DNA from: Pseudomonas frederiksbergensis
GTDB taxonomy: Bacteria > Pseudomonadota > Gammaproteobacteria > Pseudomonadales > Pseudomonadaceae
Length of the DNA: 64,000 nt
NCBI RefSeq assembly: GCF_017114915.1
Contig: NZ_JAAUOE010000002.1
Span: 124,001 to 188,000, forward strand
Direction of reading: 5' to 3'
Shown here one piece after another: positions 32,788 to 41,916 of this stretch. The notes under the pieces are model-generated. The model was not told where the DNA came from and did no database searches. It saw only the letters and a program-made list of their open reading frames with translations. Made by a program: the position numbers and the translations under genes. Each line of letters starts with the position of its first letter. The first letter of the stretch is position 1.

Positions 32788-32899
32788 TGATCGCTCCCAC
32801 GCTCTGCGTTGGAGTGCAGCCCTGGACGCTCCGCGTCCGCTCTGTATGTGACGCGGAGCGTCATGGGAGGCATTCCCACGCAGAGCGTGGGAACGATCA
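32788..32899. repeat. 110-bp palindromic intergenic element, copy 3
   Basis: 112 bp with outer arms TGATCGCTCCCACGC / GCGTGGGAACGATCA and inner GGACGCTCCGCGTCC / GACGCGGAGCGTC, matching copies 1 and 2. The left arm carries a few substitutions (GCGTTGGAGTGCAG instead of GCGTGGGAATGCAG). Confidence 0.85.
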
Positions 32900-32922
32900 G
32901 TTACAGGGGTAATGCGTTTTAC

Positions 32923-34584
32923 TTAGTGGAAGAGGACAGCCGTCTTCTGCAGGGTCACCCAAACACCCCACGCCAACGGAATCCCCACCACCAGCCACGC
33001 AGCCACCGCCAAAGGCTTGGTGCCTGCATCCGCTTTCCACTCCAGCACAGTGCTGGCGTCAGCCCCCTTGTCATGGCCCAGCGCCTGTTCGGCGGCCAGT
33101 TCAGCTTCGGTCATAAAGTACTTGTCGGCCACCGGACGCACCAGCAGGTTGCAAATGAAGCCCAGCACCAACAGGCCCGCGAGGATGTACAAGGTGATGT
33201 CGTAAGCCGCGGCGCGTTCAACACCGATGCTCAACTGATATTCACGCAGGTAGTTCACCAACACCGGCCCCAACACACCCGCCGCCGCCCACGCCGTCAG
33301 CAGACGACCGTGGATCGCGCCAACCATTTGCGTGCCGAACAGGTCCGCCAGATAAGCCGGCACCGTCGCAAAACCACCGCCGTACATCGACAGGATGATG
33401 CAGAACGCCGCCACGAACAGCGCAACGCTGCCCAGGTGACCGAGATTCGGAATCAGCGCGTACAGGGCGAAACCCAGGGCGAAGAACACGAAATAAGTGT
33501 TTTTGCGACCCAGGTAGTCCGAGAACGAAGCCCAGAAGAACCGGCCACCAATGTTGAACAGGCTCAGCAAACCGGTGAAACCGGCAGCGATTGCAGCGAT
33601 CGAGGCCAGTTGCCCGGCATCCAACTGACCAAACGTCTGGTCAGTGCCCAGCAATTTGCCGGCGAACACTTCCTGCAACAGCGGCGAAGCCATGCCGAGG
33701 ATGCCGATACCCGCCGAAACGTTCAGGCACAGCACCAGCCACACCAGGCGGAATTGCGGAGTCTTCCACGCCACATTCACATGGACGTGACGATGGGTGA
33801 TCATCGCGTTCGAGGCTTTTTTCACCGCAGCCGTCCAGCCTTCAGGCTTCCAGCCGGTTGGCGGAACACGGTAGGACAGCGCCCCACCGATCATAAACAC
33901 GAAGTAGATAGCGGCCATCACCAGGAAGCTCTGCCACACGCCCACGCTGGTTGGCGAAGCGAAGTGGCCCATCAGGGCTGCGGCCAGTGGAGCGCCGACC
34001 ATCGCGCCGCCACCGAAACCCATGATCGCCATGCCGGTCGCCATGCCGCGCTTGTCCGGGAACCACTTGATCAGGGTCGAGACCGGCGAGATGTAACCCA
34101 GGCCCAGGCCGATACCGCCAATGACCCCGGAGCCGATCCACATCAGCCAGATCTGGTGGGTATAGACCCCCAGCGCCGAAATCAGCAGACCGCCACACCA
34201 GCACAGTGCCGACACGACACCGGCCTTGCGCGGGCCTGCGTGTTCCAGCCAGCCGCCCCAGATCGCTGCCGAGCAGCCAAGGAAGATGAAGAACAGGGTG
34301 TAGATCCAGCCGAGCATCGAAATCGGCCAGTCGCATTGAGACGAAAAGACCTGAGCGATGAAGCTCATGTCCGGCGCACAAGCCACGGGCTTGCTGACGC
34401 CCAAGGCTTTGGACAACGGCAACCAGAACACCGAAAAGCCATAGGCCATGCCGATGCAAAGGTGGATGGCCAGAGCGGCTGGTGGTACCAGCCAACGGTT
34501 AAAACCGGGCCTGGCGATGATGCGCTCTTTGGACAGGAACGCGGGCTGGTCGGCAAAGCCGTCCGCCGTGATGCTCGTAGTCAT
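32923..34584 (-). CDS. OFA-family MFS transporter
   Basis: 553 residues from the ATG at 34582-34584 (MTTSITADGFADQP). Twelve-helix major facilitator; the extra N-terminal loop and motifs such as GIGLGLGYISPVSTLIKWFPDKRGMATGMAIMGFG (split over the second half of domain 1) are typical of the oxalate/formate antiporter (OFA) family. The C-terminal extension (about 490-553) carries a further hydrophobic helix. The substrate is a monocarboxylate by family; the exact one cannot be read. It is a single gene, convergent with nothing and divergent from the PanZ-like gene. Confidence 0.85.
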   Translation of the reverse strand: MTTSITADGFADQPAFLSKERIIARPGFNRWLVPPAALAIHLCIGMAYGFSVFWLPLSKALGVSKPVACAPDMSFIAQVFSSQCDWPISMLGWIYTLFFIFLGCSAAIWGGWLEHAGPRKAGVVSALCWCGGLLISALGVYTHQIWLMWIGSGVIGGIGLGLGYISPVSTLIKWFPDKRGMATGMAIMGFGGGAMVGAPLAAALMGHFASPTSVGVWQSFLVMAAIYFVFMIGGALSYRVPPTGWKPEGWTAAVKKASNAMITHRHVHVNVAWKTPQFRLVWLVLCLNVSAGIGILGMASPLLQEVFAGKLLGTDQTFGQLDAGQLASIAAIAAGFTGLLSLFNIGGRFFWASFSDYLGRKNTYFVFFALGFALYALIPNLGHLGSVALFVAAFCIILSMYGGGFATVPAYLADLFGTQMVGAIHGRLLTAWAAAGVLGPVLVNYLREYQLSIGVERAAAYDITLYILAGLLVLGFICNLLVRPVADKYFMTEAELAAEQALGHDKGADASTVLEWKADAGTKPLAVAAWLVVGIPLAWGVWVTLQKTAVLFH

Positions 34585-34823
34585 GGTGTTTCCCCCAATT
34601 ATTAGTAGAGTTCGCCAGCCACTCCTCACCCCCAGCCTTATACGCACGCAGGCATGACTGTTTTTTAGGTGAAGCGCCATTTTGGTGCGACATCACGCCG
34701 CAGAAGGACGGACGAACGGGCAGAGGTTACCATTTGCACGTGACAGAAAAACCAAACTGATATCACCTTTTGCGCAAGACCATATTTCCACGCGCAGGGG
34801 GATCAGCTTTCAAGGGAGACACC

Positions 34824-35228
34824 ATGCCGATCATTGTCGAACAGCTGAACCAGGCCACTTATCAGGATCAGCAAGATCTGCAGAAGATCTACCGCGACGC
34901 CCCGGACTGGCTGTTTGCACCATTTACAGGGGATGCGGAGTTGATCGAGGGCTGCCTGCGGGACGGTTCGCTGATCGCCGGACGCTTCAACGACCGGTTG
35001 CTGGGTGCGGCACGCTTGCAACGGCACCACGACGTCTGGCACTTGTCCCATTTATGCGTACGAAAAATCACCCGTCGTCGTGGCGTTGCTGAGCGCCTGG
35101 TGAGCGAAGCGCAGAAAATGGCGTCGCAATCGGGCGCGATATTGCGCCTGCTGGCGCCTGCCGGGCACCTCGAAACCCAGGCGCTGGCAGCTAAGCTGAA
35201 GGTGCCGCTGGATGTCCTCCCGACGTGA
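34824..35228 (+). CDS. PanZ/PanM-like acetyl-CoA sensor (GNAT fold)
   Basis: 134 residues from the ATG at 34824, preceded by AAGGGAG. GNAT-like fold (HLSHLCVRKITRRRGVAERLV resembles the acetyl-CoA loop R-x-x-G). The family partners PanD in aspartate decarboxylase maturation and in feedback control of CoA synthesis in enterobacteria. Its role in Pseudomonas is inferred by homology only. Confidence 0.7.
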   Translation: MPIIVEQLNQATYQDQQDLQKIYRDAPDWLFAPFTGDAELIEGCLRDGSLIAGRFNDRLLGAARLQRHHDVWHLSHLCVRKITRRRGVAERLVSEAQKMASQSGAILRLLAPAGHLETQALAAKLKVPLDVLPT

Positions 35229-35304
35229 TCGCTGACCGGGCGACCACTTTGGAGCGCTATACTCCCCGGCTAAATTTGAATTCGACTAATACAAGGACTC
35301 GCCC

Positions 35305-37536
35305 ATGAAAGCGTTCGGCAAAATCCTGGGTCTGGTACTTCTCGGGCTGTTGCTGATCATTGTGGCGCTGGGCTTTGCCCTGACCCACCTCTTCGATCCC
35401 AACGACTACAAAGACGAGATTCGCCAGATTGCCCGCGACAAGGCCCACATCGAGCTGACGCTCAACGGCGATATCGGCTGGAGCCTGTTCCCGTGGCTGG
35501 GCCTGGAATTGCACGAAGCCAGTGTGGCGACCCTGGCCAAGCCCGCCGAGCCGTTTGCCGATTTGCAGATGCTCGGCCTGTCGGTCCGCGTGATTCCGCT
35601 GCTGCGCCGAGAAGTGCAGATGAGCGATGTGCGCGTCGAAGGCCTCAACCTGCGCCTGAACCGGGACAAGGACGGCCACGGCAACTGGGAAGACATCGGC
35701 AAGGTTCCGGCGCCTGCCACTGCAACGACCTCGTCCACGCCCGCCGCTACCGGCGAACCTGCGCCAACAATCACCGACCAGGCAGAAAAACCGGCTCAGC
35801 CGATTCGCCTGGACATCGACAGCCTGACCGTCAACAACGCCCGCGTTGAGTACAGCGACGAGAGAACCGGCAAGCAGTTCAGCGCCGAGAGCATCCAGCT
35901 GAGTACCGGCCCGGTACATGACTCGACCAACATCCCGGTCAAACTCACCGCGTTCCTGGGCACCAACCAACCGGTTCTGCGGGTGCGGACCGAGCTGGCC
36001 GGCGAACTGCGTTTCGAGCGTGCGCTGCAACGCTACAAATTCGAAGACATGAAACTCTCCGGCGAAGTCGCTGGCGATCCGCTGCAAGGCAAGACCATGA
36101 CCTTCGCCGCCCAAGGCCAACTGCTGCTGGACAAGGCCGCCAACGTTGCCGAATGGACCGGCATCAAGATCTCCGCCAACCAACTGCGCGCCTTGGGTGA
36201 GTTGAAGGCCAACGACCTCGACAAGACCCCGCAAATCAGCGGTGGCCTGTCGATTGCGCAGTTCGATCTGGCGAAATTCGTCGACAGCATCGGCCAGAAG
36301 CTCCCGGCGATGGCCGAAGGCAGCCTGAGCAAGGTCGAGCTGTCCAGCCAGGTTGCCGGCACGCCGAGCAGCTTGTCGCTCGATAACATCAACCTGAAAC
36401 TCGATGACAGCACCTTCAGCGGTCGCATCGCGGTTGAAGACTTCGCCAAGCAATCGCTGCGGGCGAACCTCAAGGCCGATACCTTCAATGTCGACCGTTA
36501 CCTGCCGCCAAAATCCGCCGAAGCCAACAGCGCCAAGCAGGTGCGTCAGGCCGAAGTGGCCAGCACTGAGACCGAGGCCATGGCCGGCGCGGGCAGTTCA
36601 CCGCTGCCGCCATCCCCGACCAAAGGCCCCTGGAGCACCGAGCGCCTGTTGCCGGTGGAGCGCCTGAGCAAACTCGACGTGGACGCCGACCTGACCTTCG
36701 GCCAACTGACCCTCAACAAACTGCCGATCCAGAATGCTGCCCTCAAGGCCACCGGCCAGGGTGGCCTGCTGACCCTGGAGAACCTGCGCGGCGATCTGTT
36801 CGAAGGCAACTTCGAAGCCAAGGGCACCCTGGACGTGCGCCAGCCAGTGCCGGCGCTGAACATGCAGACGCACATCAGCAAAGTACCCGTGGAAAAAATC
36901 CTCGAAAGCCAGGGCAAGAATCCACCAGTCAAAGGCCTGGTCACGCTCGACAGCGCGCTGACAGGCAGCGGCAATAGCCAGAGCGCACTGATCGACAGCC
37001 TCAACGGCAACGCCAGTTTCGTCATCAACAACGGCGTGCTGCTCAATGCCAACCTTGAGCAGCAACTGTGCAAGGGCATCGCGACCCTGAATCGCAAAAC
37101 CCTCACCGGTGAGCCGCGGGGCAAGGACACACCGTTCGAGGAGCTCAAGGGTAACCTGACGTTTCGCAATGGCGTGGCCAGTAACCCGGACCTGAAAGTG
37201 CGCATCCCGGGCATGACCGTCAACGGTAATGGCGACATCGACCTGCGGGTACTGGGTATGGATTACCGCGTCGGGGTCATCGTCGAAGGCGACAAGAGCG
37301 ACATGCCGGACCCGGCCTGCCAGGTCGGCGAACGCTACGTCGGCATTGAGTGGCCGCTGCGCTGCCGTGGCCCGCTGGAACTGGGTGCCAAGGCTTGCCG
37401 CCTCGACAGCGAACGCATGGGCCAAGTCGCCAGCAAACTGGCCGGCGAGCGGATCGGCGAAAAAATCGATGAGAAGCTTGGCGACAAAGTCAGCCCGGAA
37501 CTGAAAAACGCGCTCAAGGGGCTGTTCAAGCGATGA
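35305..37536 (+). CDS. AsmA family envelope protein
   Basis: 743 residues with an N-terminal membrane helix ([22 protein letters not shown]) and a long beta-rich periplasmic body, the AsmA layout now linked to phospholipid transport between membranes. A Pro/Ser/Thr-rich low-complexity insert lies at about 130-165. Family C-terminal block: [34 protein letters not shown] and [16 protein letters not shown]. Overlaps mutY by 4 nt. Confidence 0.92.
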   Translation: MKAFGKILGLVLLGLLLIIVALGFALTHLFDPNDYKDEIRQIARDKAHIELTLNGDIGWSLFPWLGLELHEASVATLAKPAEPFADLQMLGLSVRVIPLLRREVQMSDVRVEGLNLRLNRDKDGHGNWEDIGKVPAPATATTSSTPAATGEPAPTITDQAEKPAQPIRLDIDSLTVNNARVEYSDERTGKQFSAESIQLSTGPVHDSTNIPVKLTAFLGTNQPVLRVRTELAGELRFERALQRYKFEDMKLSGEVAGDPLQGKTMTFAAQGQLLLDKAANVAEWTGIKISANQLRALGELKANDLDKTPQISGGLSIAQFDLAKFVDSIGQKLPAMAEGSLSKVELSSQVAGTPSSLSLDNINLKLDDSTFSGRIAVEDFAKQSLRANLKADTFNVDRYLPPKSAEANSAKQVRQAEVASTETEAMAGAGSSPLPPSPTKGPWSTERLLPVERLSKLDVDADLTFGQLTLNKLPIQNAALKATGQGGLLTLENLRGDLFEGNFEAKGTLDVRQPVPALNMQTHISKVPVEKILESQGKNPPVKGLVTLDSALTGSGNSQSALIDSLNGNASFVINNGVLLNANLEQQLCKGIATLNRKTLTGEPRGKDTPFEELKGNLTFRNGVASNPDLKVRIPGMTVNGNGDIDLRVLGMDYRVGVIVEGDKSDMPDPACQVGERYVGIEWPLRCRGPLELGAKACRLDSERMGQVASKLAGERIGEKIDEKLGDKVSPELKNALKGLFKR

Positions 37537-38600
37537 GAGCCGAGCAGTTTTCAACGGCGGTGCTGGATTGGTACGACCGCCACGGCCGCCACGATTTACC
37601 CTGGCAGCAGGGCATCACCCCTTACCGGGTGTGGGTCTCGGAAATCATGTTGCAGCAGACCCAGGTCAGCACTGTGCTGAATTACTTCGACCGGTTCATG
37701 GCCTCACTGCCCACCGTCGAAGCCCTGGCTGCCGCGCCGGAAGACGAAGTGCTGCACCTGTGGACCGGCCTCGGCTACTACACTCGCGCGCGCAACCTGC
37801 AGAAGACCGCGAAAATTGTGGTCGCCGAATATGGCGGCGAGTTTCCCCGTGATGTGGAAAAGCTCACCGATCTGCCGGGTATCGGCCTGTCCACCGCCGG
37901 CGCGATTGCCAGCCTGAGCATGGGCATCCGCGCGCCGATCCTCGATGGCAACGTCAAACGGGTGCTGGCGCGTTTTACCGCGCAAGAGGGTTATCCGGGC
38001 GAGCCGAAGGTCGCCAAACAGCTGTGGGCCCACGCTGAGCGCTTCACGCCCCATGATCGGGTCAACGCCTACACCCAGGCGATGATGGATCTGGGCGCCA
38101 CGCTCTGCACCCGCAGCAAGCCGAGCTGCCTGCTCTGCCCACTGAAAAAGGGCTGCGAAGCACATATGCTCGGCCTGGAAACCCGCTACCCGATCCCCAA
38201 GCCACGCAAAGCCGTGCCACAGAAGCGCACGCTGATGCCAATGCTTACCAACGGCGACGGCGCGATTCTGCTTTACCGACGCCCGTCCACGGGCCTGTGG
38301 GGCGGTCTCTGGAGCCTGCCGGAACTCGATGACCTCGACGACCTGCAACATCTGGCCGCGCAGCACTCGCTGGAACTGGGCAGCCAGCAGGCACTGCCGA
38401 GCCTGGTGCACACCTTCAGCCACTTTCAGTTATCCATCGAACCCTGGCTGGTCCAGGTCCAGGAAGCCGGCCATCACGTGGCCGAGGCCGACTGGCTCTG
38501 GTATAACCTCGCCACCCCGCCGCGCCTGGGCCTTGCCGCCCCGGTCAAAACCTTGCTCGAACGCGCGGCCGCCGTATTGAACGCAGGAGAGTTGCAATGA
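37533..38600 (+). CDS. mutY: A/G-specific adenine glycosylase
   Basis: 355 residues. Removes adenine mispaired with 8-oxoguanine. HhH-GPD domain ([26 protein letters not shown], catalytic Asp in [11 protein letters not shown]), 4Fe-4S cluster C-x6-C-x2-C-x5-C ([17 protein letters not shown]) and a C-terminal NUDIX-like domain recognising 8-oxoG (about 230-350). Overlaps asmA and yggX by 4 nt at each end, so the three genes form one operon. Confidence 0.97.
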   Translation: MRAEQFSTAVLDWYDRHGRHDLPWQQGITPYRVWVSEIMLQQTQVSTVLNYFDRFMASLPTVEALAAAPEDEVLHLWTGLGYYTRARNLQKTAKIVVAEYGGEFPRDVEKLTDLPGIGLSTAGAIASLSMGIRAPILDGNVKRVLARFTAQEGYPGEPKVAKQLWAHAERFTPHDRVNAYTQAMMDLGATLCTRSKPSCLLCPLKKGCEAHMLGLETRYPIPKPRKAVPQKRTLMPMLTNGDGAILLYRRPSTGLWGGLWSLPELDDLDDLQHLAAQHSLELGSQQALPSLVHTFSHFQLSIEPWLVQVQEAGHHVAEADWLWYNLATPPRLGLAAPVKTLLERAAAVLNAGELQ

Positions 38601-38869
38601 CCCGCACCGTGATGTGCCGCAAGTACAAAGAAGAATTGCCAGGCCTGGATCGCCCACCGTACCCGGGCGCCAAGGGTCAGGATATTTTTGAGCACGTATC
38701 TCAAAAAGCCTGGGCCGACTGGCAGAAACACCAGACCCTGCTGATCAACGAAAAACGCCTGAACATGATGAACGCCGAAGACCGCAAATACCTTCAGGGC
38801 GAGATGGACAAGTTCTTTTCCGGTGAGGAATACGCCAAGGCCGAAGGCTACGTTCCACCTGCTCAATAA
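38597..38869 (+). CDS. Oxidative damage protection protein YggX (Fe(2+) trafficking)
   Basis: 90 residues, the standard YggX size: [51 protein letters not shown] (spread over two blocks) and EGYVPP. Protects Fe-S proteins from oxidation. Overlapping the end of mutY, itself a Fe-S enzyme, is the usual proteobacterial arrangement. Confidence 0.95.
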   Translation: MTRTVMCRKYKEELPGLDRPPYPGAKGQDIFEHVSQKAWADWQKHQTLLINEKRLNMMNAEDRKYLQGEMDKFFSGEEYAKAEGYVPPAQ

Positions 38870-38933
38870 TTGATCAAAATTCGGGGTCGGCACGTAAGCG
38901 ACGGTAATAATTAAATATTTTTTGAAAACTTGC

Positions 38934-38962
38934 TTGACGCCCCCCTGAAAAACCCGTTTAAT
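38934..38962 (+). promoter_or_regulatory. tRNA-Phe promoter
   Basis: TTGACG - 17 nt - TTTAAT, ending 10 nt before the mature tRNA-Phe 5' end; a GC-rich discriminator (GCGCCCC) follows, as expected for a stringently controlled stable-RNA promoter. Confidence 0.75.
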
Positions 38963-38972
38963 GCGCCCCGTT

Positions 38973-39048
38973 GCCCAGATAGCTCAGTCGGTAGAGCAGG
39001 GGATTGAAAATCCCCGTGTCGGCGGTTCGATTCCGTCTCTGGGCACCA
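38973..39048 (+). tRNA. tRNA-Phe (GAA)
   Basis: 76 nt with encoded CCA. Acceptor GCCCAGA / TCTGGGC, D-arm GCTCAGTCGGTAGAGC, anticodon stem GGGGA / TCCCC around TTGAAAA (anticodon GAA at 39006-39008) and T-arm GGCGGTTCGATTCCGTC. A perfect cloverleaf can be drawn. It follows the asmA-mutY-yggX operon. Confidence 0.98.
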
Positions 39049-39055
39049 AATACCG

Positions 39056-39090
39056 AAAACCCTGAATCGCAAGATTCAGGGTTTTTTTTA
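39056..39090 (+). terminator. tRNA-Phe terminator
   Basis: AAACCCTGAATC / GATTCAGGGTTT stem with a short loop and a T run, starting 8 nt after the CCA end. Confidence 0.92.
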
Positions 39091-39133
39091 TGCTCGCGAT
39101 TTGGTCAGGCATCGCGCAAGTCCTTTCTCTCGG

Positions 39134-39583
39134 CTAGTTTTCGCTACCCCAGTGGAAGACCAGATTGCGAGCGGCGCCACTTCCTACATCCGCCGTATCA
39201 CGCCGCTCCTCACCATTGCGTGTCGCGATTACAGTGTACTTGCCAGGTGGCAGCTGTACGTAAACCAACGGGCCGGCTTCGCTCAGCGTCAGCACGGGCT
39301 GCCCCGGGCTTTTCTGGATGACCAGATTCACGTCTGGAACATATTTGTTCTCCGTCCCGGTGGAGAAGGTCATGTGCAGGTTGTAGCCCTTGGTTTGCTG
39401 AATGGCTTTGGCCTCGTCCTCTCCAATCCCCCCGGACAGGTAGGTAATCCCGTTTTGCTGTTGCTGCTGGACTTGCACGGCTGAGCTGTCGATTGGTTCA
39501 AGACTGGCGGCGTCAAGCACGAATGGCAACATCAGTACGCCGACAGCGGCGATGGGCAGCATGAATGAATGGACGTACTTCAT
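39134..39583 (-). CDS. Hypothetical exported protein
   Basis: 149 residues with a signal peptide (MLPIAAVGVLMLPFVLDA), a Gln run (VQVQQQQQNG) and a beta-rich mature domain containing VYVQLPPGKYTVIATRNGEERRDTADVG, reminiscent of carboxypeptidase-regulatory-like (DUF4198/CarboxypepD_reg) modules. Function is unknown. Single gene, convergent with tRNA-Phe. Confidence 0.75.
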   Translation of the reverse strand: MKYVHSFMLPIAAVGVLMLPFVLDAASLEPIDSSAVQVQQQQQNGITYLSGGIGEDEAKAIQQTKGYNLHMTFSTGTENKYVPDVNLVIQKSPGQPVLTLSEAGPLVYVQLPPGKYTVIATRNGEERRDTADVGSGAARNLVFHWGSEN

Positions 39584-39701
39584 GATGGCGACTCCCGGGT
39601 TACACAGAACCCACTCGTTACTCCTTTTAGATTTATCGCTGAATACTCAAGTTTTAGATCGATTCGCAATTGAGTTCACTACGAATCGGACTACGCGATA
39701 G

Positions 39702-40031
39702 GCTCCTCAAACATGGGCTGCCGTCGGCGCGGTCCTGCAAACCAAATCCGGCATTTCCTTCCGGTTTACCAGCAGCGCCCGGGCCGCCGTCAAGCAGGAA
39801 GCCGTCACCAACATCCAGCAAATGAAAACCAGCCCGCGGGATTTCATCCGGGACCCCGTGCTATTGGAGTTCCTCGGCCCGCCCAATGCGGGCCAGGTCC
39901 AGGAAAGCGAACTCGAACAGGAACAGGAACAGGAACAGGAACAGGAACAGGAACAGGATGAGCTTCGCGCAGAACTGGACCGTGAACGAGCCGTGCTTGA
40001 GGAGCGGCTACTCAAGCAGAGGCCCCGATAA
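39702..40031 (+). pseudogene. Remnant of DUF1016/YhcG-type PD-(D/E)XK nuclease gene
   Basis: An open frame of about 109 codons without a plausible start. RDFIRDPVLLEFLGPP and ESELEQ match the segment 'IKDPYVLEFLGL...SESDLEQ' that opens the nuclease domain of DUF1016 proteins. The last 25 residues (ELRAELDRERAVLEERLLKQ) look like the C-terminal tail of the same family (LLxxELxRTRxxLE). The nuclease core between them is missing, and a (Glu-Gln)7 tract fills the junction. This reads as an internally deleted pseudogene. The assignment rests on remembered family motifs. Confidence 0.5.
39915..39956 (+). repeat. (GAACAG)7 hexanucleotide repeat
   Basis: Seven exact GAACAG units, encoding Glu-Gln repeats within the DUF1016 remnant. 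Number of units should be variable between strains if slippage is active. Confidence 0.95.
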
Positions 40032-40199
40032 TCCGAGGTGGATTGCATTTCGCCTTTTTTCGCAGCGCATACCAAGCCACACTATGGCCCATTGCATTGC
40101 CCTGGCTGCAGACCGGCGAGCTGGCCCCCGATACCCCCGGGCGGCGAGTGCCACGCAGTTGATTGATGCGCCCTCCCAACGAATTATGGAACGACGTCC

Positions 40200-40616
40200 A
40201 TGGCCTCCGCCAACAAGCAGAACAAACGCGCCTCCCGCGCCAAAGCCAAGGCCAAGCAGAACCGCACCCAGCGGGCCGCCGCGCCGGTCGAGCTGGACCC
40301 GAACGACGATCGAATCGATTTCGAATCGGTGGACCTGACCGAACTGTTCAAGAAAATGATCGACGCCGAAAAGACCAGCCAGCAAGCGATGTGCGCGGCC
40401 TTCCTCGAAGACCCGCTGCTGGAGCTGGTGTATGAGCAGGAAGGCGAGGAAGGCGCGATGGACTTCATCCTCGCGGCACTGATCGAATATCGCCAATGGT
40501 CCACCGAGACAGACGAAGCCGGCGCCTTGGCATGGATCGAATCCCCGGCCTTCCAGGCCGACTACGTGGCGGCGTCCGACGCCATCGCGGCCCAAACCCA
40601 ACAGAAAACCAACTGA
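40200..40616 (+). CDS. Hypothetical protein, tandem paralogue A
   Basis: 138 residues. Lys/Arg/Ala/Gln-rich basic N-terminus (MASANKQNKRASRAKAKAKQ) followed by an acidic helical domain with LTELFKKMIDAEKTSQQ and AALIEYRQWSTETDEAGALAWIESPAFQADY. I do not recognise the family. The next gene, 6 nt downstream, has the same plan, so the two are tandem duplicates in one operon that ends at the 41091-41132 terminator. Confidence 0.75.
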   Translation: MASANKQNKRASRAKAKAKQNRTQRAAAPVELDPNDDRIDFESVDLTELFKKMIDAEKTSQQAMCAAFLEDPLLELVYEQEGEEGAMDFILAALIEYRQWSTETDEAGALAWIESPAFQADYVAASDAIAAQTQQKTN

Positions 40617-40622
40617 GCCCCT

Positions 40623-41075
40623 ATGGCATCCCTGAACAAGCAACAGAAACGCGCCAAACGCGCAAAGGCCAAAGCCAAGCAAATCCGCATGGTCGGCAGA
40701 AAACCCACCGAACTGAACGATGACCTGGGCGAACCTGGTGAACCGATCCCGGAATACACCCTGGCGATGTTCAGCAAAATGCGTGACGCCGAGGCCACCA
40801 GCCGCAGCGACATGCTGCTGACCCTGCTGTCGGACCTCGCCGGGATTATCAGCGACCATCCAGAACTGCTGGACATGGAAAACGCCGACAACGAAGCCAT
40901 GGCCGCCACGCACCTGGCCGCCGACATGCTGATCGACTACCGCATGTGGGCCGACGGCATGGACCGCGACGCCGCCCAGGCCTGGCTGACCGACCCGCAA
41001 TTCATTACCGACTTCGGCGATGCGCTGGACAGCTATCGTCAGTCGCTGAACCTGCCGGTCGAAAAGGCCGAGTAA
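40623..41075 (+). CDS. Hypothetical protein, tandem paralogue B
   Basis: 150 residues. Basic start MASLNKQQKRAKRAKAKAKQ nearly identical to paralogue A, then TLAMFSKMRDAEATSRSDML and DMLIDYRMWADGMDRDAAQAWLTDPQFITDF, matching A position by position with a longer central part. The basic leader suggests nucleic-acid contact, but this is conjecture. Function unknown. Confidence 0.75.
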   Translation: MASLNKQQKRAKRAKAKAKQIRMVGRKPTELNDDLGEPGEPIPEYTLAMFSKMRDAEATSRSDMLLTLLSDLAGIISDHPELLDMENADNEAMAATHLAADMLIDYRMWADGMDRDAAQAWLTDPQFITDFGDALDSYRQSLNLPVEKAE

Positions 41076-41090
41076 GGCCACCCCGCAAGT

Positions 41091-41132
41091 AAAAAACGGC
41101 CGCTTGTCATCACTGACAACGGCCGTTTTTTT
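41091..41132 (+). terminator. Intrinsic terminator, copy 1 of a duplicated pair
   Basis: AAAACGGCCG...TTGTCA-TCAC-TGACAA-CGGCCGTTTT stem with one bulged base, followed by a T run; ends the tandem hypothetical operon. The same sequence recurs at 41917-41954 with one compensating difference. Confidence 0.9.
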
Positions 41133-41188
41133 AACCATAAACCTGTTGTAGCTATCACCACCCTTCGTCAGCCGCTACGTATATCCCA

Positions 41189-41216
41189 TTGACATATCCC
41201 GCCTGAGTTCTATCCT
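41189..41216 (+). promoter_or_regulatory. vapBC promoter
   Basis: TTGACA - 16 nt - TATCCT, 40 nt upstream of vapB. A direct repeat ATATCCC overlaps the -35 region (41181-41187 and 41194-41200) and could be part of the VapB operator. Confidence 0.6.
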
Positions 41217-41255
41217 TCTGACTTCAAGCGTCGGCAAAAAACGCAGGAGGCCACC

Positions 41256-41486
41256 ATGGAACAAACCACCCTTTTTATGAGCAATCGAAGCCAGGCCGTC
41301 CGCCTGCCCAAAGCCGTTGCCATGCCCAGCGATGTGAAACGAGTCGATGTTATCGCTATCGGCAGGGCTCGCCTCATCACCCCGGCAGGAGAAGCCTGGG
41401 ACAGCTGGTTCGATGGTGAAGGCGTGAGCGCAGACTTCATGGCCGACCGTGAACAGCCAACCGATCAGGAGCGTGATCCGTTCTAA
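41256..41486 (+). CDS. vapB: Type II antitoxin VapB (AbrB/SpoVT fold)
   Basis: 76 residues, preceded by AGGAGG. N-terminal swapped-hairpin DNA-binding fold (TTLFMSNRSQAVRLPKAVAMP, characteristic of the proteobacterial VapB group) and an acidic C-terminus (DREQPTDQERDPF) that should wrap VapC. Stop overlaps the vapC start (TAATGA). Binds and neutralises VapC and represses the operon. Confidence 0.93.
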   Translation: MEQTTLFMSNRSQAVRLPKAVAMPSDVKRVDVIAIGRARLITPAGEAWDSWFDGEGVSADFMADREQPTDQERDPF

Positions 41487-41893
41487 TGATCAAATACATG
41501 CTTGATACCAACATCTGCATCTTCACCATCAAGAACAAGCCACAGGTTGTACGCGAAGCCTTCAATCGTCATCACGGCCAGCTGTGCATCAGCGCCGTCA
41601 CCTTGATGGAGTTGATCTACGGTGCCGAAAAGTCCGCAGCACCGCAGAGAAACCTCGCCGTCATCGAGGGCTTTGCTGCCCGTCTTGAGATCTTGCCTTT
41701 CGACTATGAAGCAGCCGCGCACACCGGAATGATTCGCTCGGAACTGGCTAAGGCAGGGACGCCAATAGGCCCTTATGACCACATGATTGCCGGCCACGCA
41801 CGCTCACGAGGATTCACCATCGTGACGAACAACCTTAGAGAGTTTGAGCGTGTATCCGGTTTACGGGTTGAAGACTGGGTTCACCCCGACTGA
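41486..41893 (+). CDS. vapC: Type II toxin VapC (PIN-domain RNase)
   Basis: 135 residues. PIN domain with all acidic positions: Asp in MLDTNICIF, Glu in MELIYGAEKS, Asp in PIGPYDHMIAGHA and the NNLREFERV segment. Site-specific RNase; VapC enzymes of this subgroup often cleave initiator tRNA. Coupled to vapB by overlap. The module is bracketed by two copies of one terminator, suggesting recent arrival or duplication. Confidence 0.94.
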   Translation: MIKYMLDTNICIFTIKNKPQVVREAFNRHHGQLCISAVTLMELIYGAEKSAAPQRNLAVIEGFAARLEILPFDYEAAAHTGMIRSELAKAGTPIGPYDHMIAGHARSRGFTIVTNNLREFERVSGLRVEDWVHPD

Positions 41894-41916
41894 ATATCGA
41901 GTACCACAGACAAAAC

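Larger units (their letters stand above)
39584..40199. other. Intergenic region with decayed gene
   Basis: 616 nt. 39584-39701 shows no feature beyond the upstream region of the minus-strand exported protein. 39702-40031 holds the remnant of a DUF1016-type gene with a (GAACAG)7 repeat. 40032-40199 is the leader of the tandem hypothetical pair; no clear promoter was found there. Confidence 0.6.

Noticed and set aside
32809..34605. Long plus-strand frame antisense to the OFA transporter
   Set aside because: It begins in a palindromic repeat, is rich in Gln/Arg/His as expected of antisense frames, and the minus-strand MFS protein has clear helices and motifs.
39707..40075. Minus-strand frame with Ser/Cys repeats over the hexanucleotide tract
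   Set aside because: The (SC)n run is the antisense reading of GAACAG repeats; the plus-strand frame has DUF1016-like sequence.
40008..41138. Minus-strand frame of about 375 codons across the tandem hypothetical genes
   Set aside because: It runs through a terminator at 41091-41132, and the two plus-strand genes have paralogous proteins that support that strand.
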